The translations under genes were made by a program, and so were the position numbers. The notes beneath the pieces are model-generated. The model saw only the letters and a list, made by a program, of their open reading frames with translations. It did not search any database and was not told the DNA's origin. 64,000 nt of DNA from Armatimonadota bacterium. Lineage in GTDB: Bacteria > Armatimonadota > UBA5829 > DTJY01. This document shows positions 1 through 7,500 of this stretch, piece by piece. The stretch spans positions 1 through 64,000 of the forward strand of contig JAGONM010000012.1 of NCBI GenBank assembly GCA_017993055.1, given 5' to 3'. Positions within the stretch are counted from its first letter, which is position 1. The number at the start of each line of letters is the position of its first letter.

Positions 1-503
1 CCCTCCGGGATCTGCAGGTCCCCGACGTGCACGGCGTCGCCGAGCTCGAGATGCGAGATGTCCACGTCAATGTGGCTCGGAATCTTGTCCGGCAGGGCCT
101 TGACCGTCACTTCGCTCACCGGCTGCTCCGTCACGCCGCCCGCGGCGATTCCCGGCGCTATGCCTATGATGCTGATCGGTATGCTCGCCTGGACCGGCTC
201 GTCCATCGAGATCCTGTGGAAGTCCACATGCCTGATCTTCTTGCCGACGGGCTCTCTCTGGATGTCCTGTATCATGGCCGGGTGGCCCTTCTCCAGCTTG
301 CCGTCAACCTTCAGGTCAATGAGGGCGAGGCGTCCTCCCGGCGTCTTGAGCAACTGGACCATATCCTCGAGGCTGAGCTCGATGGACTTCGACTGCACGC
401 CCTTGCCGTACAGGGTCGCCGGTATCTTGCCGTCGTTGCGGAGCTTCTTGGTGTAGCTCTTGCGGAAATCTTTCCTCGTCTCCGCCTGGAGTGAGAGTCT
501 CAT
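1..503 (-). CDS. rplY: 50S ribosomal protein L25 (Ctc form), 3' end outside the window
   Basis: Binds 5S rRNA in the large ribosomal subunit. The start is ATG at 501-503, preceded by a strong AGGAGG about nine bases upstream. The product begins MRLSLQAETRKDFRKSYTKK and continues with the L25 landmarks GKIPATLYGKG and VDFHRISMDEPV. It then enters the C-terminal beta domain of the longer Ctc/TL5 form (IPISIIGIAPGIAAGGV). About 167 residues are visible and the reading frame runs off the left edge, so the stop is not seen. Transcription probably starts about 144 bases upstream from a good promoter, leaving a structured leader. The identification is secure. Confidence 0.93.
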   Translation of the reverse strand, partial: MRLSLQAETRKDFRKSYTKKLRNDGKIPATLYGKGVQSKSIELSLEDMVQLLKTPGGRLALIDLKVDGKLEKGHPAMIQDIQREPVGKKIRHVDFHRISMDEPVQASIPISIIGIAPGIAAGGVTEQPVSEVTVKALPDKIPSHIDVDISHLELGDAVHVGDLQIPE

Positions 504-647
504 ATAGTACAACCTCCTGGTCGAGTGCGGGTCAAATCATCTTGTCGGCGCGCGCCCGGATCGCGTCCTCTGCACTCGGTCGTGGATAAGTACGCCCGCG
601 GAGCATACTTAGAGCGGCTCTCGTGCGGGCGAAAAGGCGTCACGCCA
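504..647 (-). promoter_or_regulatory. Structured 5' leader of rplY
   Basis: About 144 bases lie between the predicted transcription start and the L25 start codon. They contain a 10-bp stem with a 3-base loop (588-610, minus-strand arms AAGTATGCTC and GGGCGTACTT) and a short GGCGT/ACGCC hairpin near the 5' end. Leaders that give autogenous control are known for many ribosomal proteins, including L25 in enterobacteria. No match to a named family can be claimed by eye. Confidence 0.45.
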
Positions 648-653
648 ACGCGC

Positions 654-682
654 AGTATACCAGCGCCCCGCCCGAAAGTCAA
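654..682 (-). promoter_or_regulatory. Sigma70-like promoter for rplY
   Basis: On the minus strand TTGACT (677-682) is followed after exactly 17 bases by TATACT (654-659). The expected start is near position 647. Confidence 0.7.
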
Positions 683-724
683 ATTCGCGGAGATCGCGAA
701 GCAGTTCACCGTCGCGGCCGGCGC

Positions 725-755
725 TGTCATTCTGAGCAAAGCGACGAATCTCGCC
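725..755 (+). repeat. Dispersed repeat, TGTCATTCTGAGC type
   Basis: The stretch begins TGTCATTCTGAGCAAAGCGA and continues with CGAATCTCGCC. It lies just after the ADP-ribosylglycohydrolase stop codon. A diverged relative occurs between nuoB and nuoC (29895-29951). Very similar strings occur in many environmental bacterial genomes as short non-coding repeats. Confidence 0.55.
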
Positions 756-788
756 CGGGCTCTCCGCCCCACTCCGGCGCGAGGGAAG

Positions 789-1952
789 CTACCGCTCGAG
801 CCTCGGGGACTTCGGGCGCTGGACCGGGACCAGAAAGACCTCTTCGCCGGCGACAGTCTTGACCGACCCGCCCGCGCGCACGATCTGCTCCCGCGCGATC
901 CTCTCCGTCGCCGCAACCACCCCGTCGAACGTGTACGGTGTGTGGCTGAACAGCTTGTCCGCCATCAGCGGCAGCCCGGACTTGTACCTCTCCGGCAGCG
1001 CGTCGAAACCCTTGATCGTCGCCAGGATGCCGGCCGCGTTCGACGGATTGCAGTCGGAGTCCTGCCCGCACCGCGTCGAGATCTCCATCGTCTTCTCGAG
1101 GTCGCCCTCGCCGTAGAGAAGGCCCATGACGATGTATGCGCCGTTCACCCGGGCGTCTATGTTGAAGTTGCCCGTCGAGCAGCGGCCCGTGGGATGCGCC
1201 ACCCACTTGTCCTCGATCTGTTTCCACGTTGCGCGCCAGTCGGTCGGGTTCTTTCTGTGCCAGCGTATCACGTCGCGGATGGCGGCGGAGTAAGTGCTCG
1301 TCAGCGGTATGGACCTGAGAGCGAGATCAACGACCTTCGGCACGTCGCTCTCAAAGAACGCGTGAGAGTACATCGCTGCCACGAACATCCCGCCGTAGAG
1401 CCCGTCGCCGTAGTTCATGATCCGCCCGAAACGCTCCCCGAGGGTGTTTGCAGACTGCGGCATCCCGGGATTGAGCAGGCCGAAGAGGTCGGCCTCGATC
1501 TGGAAGTCTATGTCGTCGCAGTGCGGGTTGTTGTCCTTGTGCCCCGATGCAGGCGGCATGATGCCCGCGCGCACGTTCTCCCTGCCCTGCTTGTTCGCGT
1601 GCCAGAGCTTGAACCCGGTCCCGGCAAATGCCTTTCCGGCTTCCTCCCATGTGATGTCGAGGCCGTACTTCTCGATCGCTTCCAGGAAGCTCATCTCGAC
1701 GTAAATGTCGTCCTGCCCGAGCGATTCGACGATGCGTTCGGGCCTCCACGCGGGGATGTCATCCTCGTAGATGCGTCTCTGCGCCTTGAACTCGGTCGGC
1801 CCGCCGTAGACGACGCCGATCATCTGGCCGAGCCACCCGGCCTTCATCTTGTCCGTGTAGTCGCGGGCCGTCAACTCGCGATACTCGGCAGCCGATGCGA
1901 TCCCGCCGAGCAGGATGATCGCGGCAAGGGCTATGAAAAGGGCTCTCGTCAA
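789..1952 (-). CDS. Secreted ADP-ribosylglycohydrolase family protein
   Basis: A 387-residue member of the ADP-ribosylglycohydrolase (DraG/ARH) family, which hydrolyses ADP-ribose linkages or related N-glycosidic bonds using a two-metal site. The start is TTG at 1950-1952 with GGAGGA six bases upstream. It gives a clear signal peptide (TRALFIALAAIILLGGIASA), so the protein is exported. Metal-site motifs are visible: HCDDIDFQIEAD at about residues 144-155 and GQDSDCNPSNAAGIL at 296-310. Export is unusual for classical ARH enzymes and suggests an extracytoplasmic glycan or nucleoside substrate. Many exported relatives in environmental genomes have no known substrate. Family call firm, substrate unknown. 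Confidence 0.85.
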   Translation of the reverse strand: MTRALFIALAAIILLGGIASAAEYRELTARDYTDKMKAGWLGQMIGVVYGGPTEFKAQRRIYEDDIPAWRPERIVESLGQDDIYVEMSFLEAIEKYGLDITWEEAGKAFAGTGFKLWHANKQGRENVRAGIMPPASGHKDNNPHCDDIDFQIEADLFGLLNPGMPQSANTLGERFGRIMNYGDGLYGGMFVAAMYSHAFFESDVPKVVDLALRSIPLTSTYSAAIRDVIRWHRKNPTDWRATWKQIEDKWVAHPTGRCSTGNFNIDARVNGAYIVMGLLYGEGDLEKTMEISTRCGQDSDCNPSNAAGILATIKGFDALPERYKSGLPLMADKLFSHTPYTFDGVVAATERIAREQIVRAGGSVKTVAGEEVFLVPVQRPKSPRLER

Positions 1953-2042
1953 TGTCTTCCTCCGGGGCCGACGGGACCTGTTGAGTCTATACGACCCGTG
2001 CCGGCCATCACAGGTTTCCGCCAGTCCCGTCGAATCTCCTTC

Positions 2043-2071
2043 GTGACAACCGCGCTCAATCCGGGTACAAT
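2043..2071 (+). promoter_or_regulatory. Sigma70-like promoter for the SIS gene
   Basis: GTGACA (2043-2048), a 17-base spacer, then TACAAT (2066-2071). It sits 24 bases before the start codon. Confidence 0.6.
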
Positions 2072-2094
2072 ATGGCGGTGCGGGAGGAACGGCG

Positions 2095-3141
2095 ATGGCT
2101 TTCCTTGATGAAGTGGCTCAACACGGCAAGGTCCTGCGCGACCTCATCGAGTTCTACCGGGGCGGCAGTGGCGCCGACCTTCTGACGTCCGCCGCGCGCG
2201 CTATGTCCCGGCGGCCCAGGAGCCTCACCTTCACAGGCATGGGGACGTCGGAGTTCGCCCCGCTCATCATCCGCGACTATCTTGGCGACAAGTGCCCCGT
2301 GCCCGTGGTCATCTGGGAGGCGGGCGAACTGCTCCACTGCGGCATCGAGAGCATCCGCGACGACGATGTGCTGATCGCCGTCTCGCAGTCGGGCGAGAGC
2401 GTGGAGACTCGCAACGTCGTCCGCCGCCTGCGGGAGCTTCGCGCTCTCATCACCGTCACCAACGACGCCGATAGCACGATGGCGCGCATCTCCCGCCTCG
2501 ACCTGCCGATGCTCGCCGGCGAGGAGGCCTCGATATCGAACAAGACCTACGCGAACAGCATGGCCGTCCTGCTGATCCTGAGCCGCGCGCTCGCGTATCG
2601 GGAGGCCGATGCCGTCCTGGACTCGCTCGATACGATCGCGGACGGGATGGACACCTTCCTCGCGAACCGGCGATCGGAGATAGACGAGGCCGCATCCCTG
2701 CTCAAGGACGCGCGGACCGTCTACTTCGTCTCGCGCGGTCCGGCGATGGCGGCTGCAAGGCAGGCGGCGCTCACCTTTCAGGAAGGCGCGCACGTCTTCA
2801 CGACCGCGCTCCCCGGCGGGAGCATGAGGCATGGGCCATTCGAGATTGTCGGCCCGGGGCATCACGCGGTCGTGTTCGCCCCCGAGGGTCACGGCGGTGA
2901 CCTGGTTAGGAGCATGGCGCGCGAGATGGCGGAACTCGGCACCAAGGTCGTGCTGATGACCGCCGTCGAGGTCGAAGGGCAAGAGAATCTGGCGAGTATC
3001 GTGCTCTCACCCGGCGATCCGGAGTTGTTCTCTCTCGCCTGCGCCGTGCCGCAGGAGCTTCTGCTCGATCGGATGGCATCCGACCGAGGCTTGACCGCGG
3101 GCGTCTTCCGGCGCGGAGCAAAGATCACCGCCAGGGAATGA
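2095..3141 (+). CDS. SIS-domain sugar isomerase/deaminase (GlmS C-terminal-like)
   Basis: A 348-residue cytoplasmic protein with two SIS (sugar isomerase) domains and no glutaminase domain. It resembles AgaS or FrlB-type phosphosugar isomerases/deaminases and the isomerase half of GlmS. The first SIS domain has the phosphosugar loop SQSGES at residues 97-102. The second, from about residue 210, contains the GlmS-like string LPGGSMRHGPFEIV. The start ATG follows GGAGGAA by six bases. It stands alone between convergent neighbours. It probably deaminates or isomerises an amino sugar phosphate released from extracellular glycans, which is inferred from the glycan-rich context. Confidence 0.82.
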   Translation: MAFLDEVAQHGKVLRDLIEFYRGGSGADLLTSAARAMSRRPRSLTFTGMGTSEFAPLIIRDYLGDKCPVPVVIWEAGELLHCGIESIRDDDVLIAVSQSGESVETRNVVRRLRELRALITVTNDADSTMARISRLDLPMLAGEEASISNKTYANSMAVLLILSRALAYREADAVLDSLDTIADGMDTFLANRRSEIDEAASLLKDARTVYFVSRGPAMAAARQAALTFQEGAHVFTTALPGGSMRHGPFEIVGPGHHAVVFAPEGHGGDLVRSMAREMAELGTKVVLMTAVEVEGQENLASIVLSPGDPELFSLACAVPQELLLDRMASDRGLTAGVFRRGAKITARE

Positions 3142-3153
3142 CGGGGCTGCGAA

Positions 3154-3738
3154 CTAGCTCATCTTCTCCAGAAGTAGCCGAATGCTCTTGTCATTCTGCT
3201 CGACGCGTCGAACCAGTTCCTGTATGCTGTCATCCTTCGCGCTCGCCGCGGGCGCCTGCCCTTCGGCGTTCGTCTGCTTGAGGATCTCGATGATGAGTTG
3301 CTCCTGGTGAGCCAACTGTCTCAGGATGGTTTCGACTTCCTCTTCGGCCTTGACGTTGATCTCGAAATCGTGCTGGGCTGCCAGGCGGTCCTTCTCCGAT
3401 TGCCGGTTCTGGCTCATCATGACGATCGGCCCGGTGTACGCGGCCTGGAAGCTGAGCACGAGATTCAGCAGGATGAAGGGATAGGGGTCCCACGCGTGAA
3501 GGTAGCCCGGGTGCAGTTTGATCATCACGGCCAGGTAGACGTTGACCGCCATCCATAGGATCAGGAACAGGCTCTGCGTTATGATGAACGGCCAACTGCC
3601 GATCACGGCGGTCACCGTGTCGGCCACGCGCTGTCCGGGCGTGCGCTGTTGCTCGTACTCCACGTTCACGTTTCGGACCGGCGGATGATCGTGTCTGTAT
3701 GCCGCCGCCGGCCCCGTGGGCTCGGGATTCTCTGCCAC
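3154..3738 (-). CDS. DUF1003 family membrane protein
   Basis: 194 residues if the GTG at 3736-3738 is the start; it is preceded by an AGGAGG-like site, and no good ATG exists nearby. The DUF1003 core has two membrane segments (WPFIITQSLFLILWMAVNVY and a second near FILLNLVLSFQAAYTGPIVM). The typical MMSQNRQSEKDRLAAQHDFEIN loop follows. The C-terminal 70 residues are charged and probably coiled coil. DUF1003 proteins are inner-membrane proteins of unknown function, sometimes called cyclic-nucleotide-binding-like without proof. The frame stays open far upstream, but that extension overlaps the nitroreductase and is rejected. Confidence 0.8.
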   Translation of the reverse strand: MAENPEPTGPAAAYRHDHPPVRNVNVEYEQQRTPGQRVADTVTAVIGSWPFIITQSLFLILWMAVNVYLAVMIKLHPGYLHAWDPYPFILLNLVLSFQAAYTGPIVMMSQNRQSEKDRLAAQHDFEINVKAEEEVETILRQLAHQEQLIIEILKQTNAEGQAPAASAKDDSIQELVRRVEQNDKSIRLLLEKMS

Positions 3739-3806
3739 GGCAGGTCCTCCTCTCTTCGATCTCGGTCCTTCGAACACGGTAGTAGTCAGGCTCCGCGGGA
3801 GAGTCT

Positions 3807-4316
3807 CTATCCGCCGGAGCATCCGCCGAAGCGCTCCCAGTGGAGCACCTCTGCGAGCGCCCTTTTCGCCGGGCTGGGCGTCTGTTCCGGGTAGCCGACC
3901 GCGATCAGCGAGACGAGGTTGCGGTCCTCCGGCACGCCGAGCAACTGCCCGATCCGGGGCGCGTACTCCTTCTTGTCGCCCGCGACCCAGCAAGAGCCGA
4001 GCCCGTGGGCGCGCGCCGCGTTCAGGATGTTCTGGGTTGCCGCCGAGCCGTCCTCCAGGTAGTACTTCCCGTTCAGGCAGAAGACCGCGATGCACGCGCC
4101 TGCCTGCTCGATGAACTGGCCGTGATCGCTGATATCCGCGATCTGCTTCTTCACGCCGGAATCCGTCACGGCGACGAACGCCCACGGCTGGACGTTTATC
4201 GCCGACGCCGCGAGCCGTCCGCAGTCAACGATGTCCTCGATGATCTCCTTCGGCACGGGCCTGTTCTGATACGCCCGCACGCTCCTCCTGGTCTTCAGGC
4301 ACTCTATGGCATCCAT
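3807..4316 (-). CDS. Nitroreductase family protein (FMN-dependent)
   Basis: 169 residues, the usual length of small nitroreductases that reduce nitro compounds, quinones or flavin-linked substrates with NAD(P)H. The N-terminal FMN-binding signature TRRSVRAYQNRPV is clear, as are PWAFVAVTD and the C-terminal HGLGSCWVAGDK. The ATG is preceded by GGGAGG eight bases upstream. It lies directly before the DUF1003 gene on the same strand with a 68-bp gap, so co-transcription is possible. Physiological substrate unknown. Confidence 0.88.
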   Translation of the reverse strand: MDAIECLKTRRSVRAYQNRPVPKEIIEDIVDCGRLAASAINVQPWAFVAVTDSGVKKQIADISDHGQFIEQAGACIAVFCLNGKYYLEDGSAATQNILNAARAHGLGSCWVAGDKKEYAPRIGQLLGVPEDRNLVSLIAVGYPEQTPSPAKRALAEVLHWERFGGCSGG

Positions 4317-4387
4317 GTTCGTGTCCTCCCGTTGACAGATTCTAGGGCCGTCGGCCTACCTCCTGCACGCGCGAAGTTCCTCCAGTC

Positions 4388-4416
4388 TTGACGAAATCAT
4401 GCCAGAATGGTAATAT
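4388..4416 (+). promoter_or_regulatory. Sigma70-like promoter for the M6 protease gene
   Basis: TTGACG (4388-4393), a 17-base spacer, then TAATAT (4411-4416). The predicted untranslated leader is about 107 bases. I see no known riboswitch in it. Confidence 0.65.
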
Positions 4417-4529
4417 AACGTTGAAGCAATCGGCTGCGGTCCAGTCAATATGCACTGGCAACACGGGCCGATCCTCGCGAGCCGCTGGCCAGGCTTTCAA
4501 CGAGCGTGAGACCCTGGAGCAAACACAAT

Positions 4530-7500
4530 ATGATCAGCAACAGATCCTGCCGGCCAGCGTCGTGGCTCTCGATACTGCTTTCGGTCGCTTTCCTCTCTTC
4601 CGCCGCCCGAGCCGTCTACGTCCGGGAGATGCCCGTCAAGCTCATGCAGCCGGACGGGCAGGAGATACAAGCCTACGTCACCGGCGACGAGTTCTACCGC
4701 TCTGTACACGACAGAAATGGCTATGTGATCGTACCGGATGCCAAGGGTGAGTGCTACGTCTACGCAGTCAAGGTCGGCGATACCATCGGTCCGTCGGCGT
4801 ATGTGGTAGGCAAGAGCGATCCGGTTCAGCTCGAGCTCGTGCCGAACGTCCGCCCGTCGGAGAAGATTCTCGCGGAATATCGAGCAGAGCGCCTCTCAGT
4901 ATTCGCCGCGCCGAGCAGGAGCATCAACTCGGGCACGCCGACGACCACCGTGATCAACAACATAGTGATCTTCGTGCGGTTCAGCGGCGAGTCGGAGTTC
5001 GGCGATCCTATCACGACGTATCAGGGACTCTTCACCAACTTCGGGACCGGCGTCAACTCAATGCGCGCCTACTATCGCGAGGCGTCCTACAACCTGCTGG
5101 ACGTCAGCTCGACTTTCTACCCCGCCCCGTCCGGCGGCATGGTCGTCTCCACGGTGGACTCCCATCCCAGGGGATACTATCGGCCGTGGAGCGCGGCGAA
5201 TACCATCGGCTATACCAACAACACGGAGCGCAACACCCGGCACACCGCATTGCTGAAGAATGCGGCCGCGGCTATTGCCGGTCAGGTGCCCGCCGACCTC
5301 GACATCGACGAGGACGACGACGGCAACGTGGACGACGTCTGCTATATGTTCTCCGGCACATCGGATAACTGGGCCGATCTGCTCTGGCCGTGCTGCGGCG
5401 CGCTCAGCGGCGACACCGTCTACATCCGGGGAAAGCGCGTCTGGACGTTCAATCAGCAGTTCCGCGATTGGATGTTCGGCAGCAGAGCGGTTGGCGTGCT
5501 CGCGCACGAGATGTTCCATGCGCTCGGCGCTCCGGACCTCTACCACTACAGGGAGGACCAGCAGTTCCTTACCCCGGCCGGGCCTTGGGACCTGATGGAG
5601 AACGACCGGAACCCTCCTCAGCACATGACGGCGTACATGAAGTACAAGTACGGCGGCTGGATCGGCGCGATCCCGCAGATCACTACAGCCGGCACGTACA
5701 CGCTCCATCCGATCACGTCGTCCACGAACAATTGCTACAAGATCGCCTCGCCGAACTCTGCCACCGAGTACTTCGTGGTGGAGTATCGCAGGAAGACCGG
5801 TACCTTCGAAAGCTCGATCCCCGGTTCGGGACTCATCGTGTACCGGATCAACCCGGCGTACAACGGAAATGCCGACGGCCCGCCGGATGAGCTTTACATC
5901 TATCGCCCGGGCGGCACCACCGATAAGAACGGCACGGTGAACTCCGCGAACTACAGCGAAGTCGTGGGCCGGACGCAGATCAACGACTATACCAACCCGA
6001 AGAGCTTCCTCAGTTCCGGTGCGAACGGCGGCCTCGATATCTCCAATGTCGGCGCGCCGGGCGATACCATCACATTCCAGATCGGCATCAACCAGGCGCT
6101 GACACCGAGTCTCAGCCCCGACGGCGGAGTCTACGCGACCGGGCAGACCGTGACGGTCACCTGCGCGACGCCGGGAGCCACCATCCGCTACACGACGAAC
6201 GGATCCGAGCCGACGGTGCTTTCGCCGGTCATCGCGTCCGGGGGAACGATCAGCGTCGGTTCGACCCAGACGGTCAAGGCGAAGGCATGGGCCACCGGGC
6301 TGAACCCGAGTTTCACCAAGTCGGCGAAGTATGCCATCCAGAACCGCGTCTACGTAGACTTCGACTCGCCGGGTCCGACCCTGGACGGCACCTCCTGGGC
6401 CACCGCCTTCCACCTGGTTCAGGATGCGATTGACGTCGCCAATGCGGGTGTTGACGTGTGGGTTGCGTCGGGTACGTACGTCGAGAACATCACCATGAAG
6501 GACGACGTTTCGCTCTACGGTGGGTTCAGGGGCACGGAGACTGCTCTCAGCCAGCGAAACTGGGTCAAGTACGTTACGACACTGGATGGCGGCGGAGACG
6601 GAACGGTGGTGACAATCCCGAGCGATGCTTCCTCCTCAACCAGGCTGGAGGGCTTCACCATTCGGAACGGGATAGGTACTGTCGGATGGGACGGCAAGCG
6701 CACCGGCGGCGGCATACGCACCGGCTACGCGGTTGAGGCCAGGATCGCCTTCAACATCATCAAGTCGAATTCGGCCGATTCGGGCGGCGGAATCTTCTGC
6801 GACGACATGGCCAAAGCCCAGATCTACAACAACGTCATACACTCGAATACCGCGACGGACGGCGCAGGCATCCACTGTCACTTTGAGGCATACACGTCCA
6901 TCGTTGGCAATACTATCGCCTACAATACGGGGTCAGGCAACGGCGGAGCCATCTACCTCGATGACATATACAGCATATACCAGCCGACGATCAAGAACAA
7001 CATGATTGCCTGGAACAGCTCGGGAATATATGTGGATAATCCGATGTCGGCTCCAGTCGTTCAGACCAACTGCCTCTGGGGCAACACCGCCTATGCCTAT
7101 CAGGGCATACCCGACCAGACCGGCTCGAACGGCAACATCTCCGCCTATCCGATCTTCGCTGATTCCGCGGCGGGCGACTTCCACCTCCGCCCCGGCTCGG
7201 GTGGCATTGATGTGGGCTCGACAATGAACCTGCCTCTTTTCACCGACCGCGACGGCGGAGACCGGGCCTGGGACGGCAATCAGGACGGTACGGTTCTTGT
7301 TGACTGCGGGGCCTACGAGTTCAGGCGGTACTATGTGAAGTACGACTCGCCGGGTGTCCAGGACGCGAGTTCCTGGACGAAGGCTCTGCACACGATCCAG
7401 CCGGCGCTGGACGCGGCGGTCTGGCCGGACGAGGTCTGGGTCGCGCGTGGCACCTACAACCAGCACATCACTCTTAAGGACGGCGTGGCTCTCTATGGAG

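Noticed and set aside
525-2108. Long open frame on plus opposite the ADP-ribosylglycohydrolase, and many similar long frames opposite or inside other genes
   Set aside because: High GC with G/C-ending codons makes antisense frames open. Their translations are Arg/Ala/His-rich with no domain, and each is opposite a gene with clear motifs.
3739-4185. Long N-terminal extension of the DUF1003 protein
   Set aside because: It overlaps the nitroreductase in another frame and has no domain; GTG 3736-3738 has the AGGAGG-like site.
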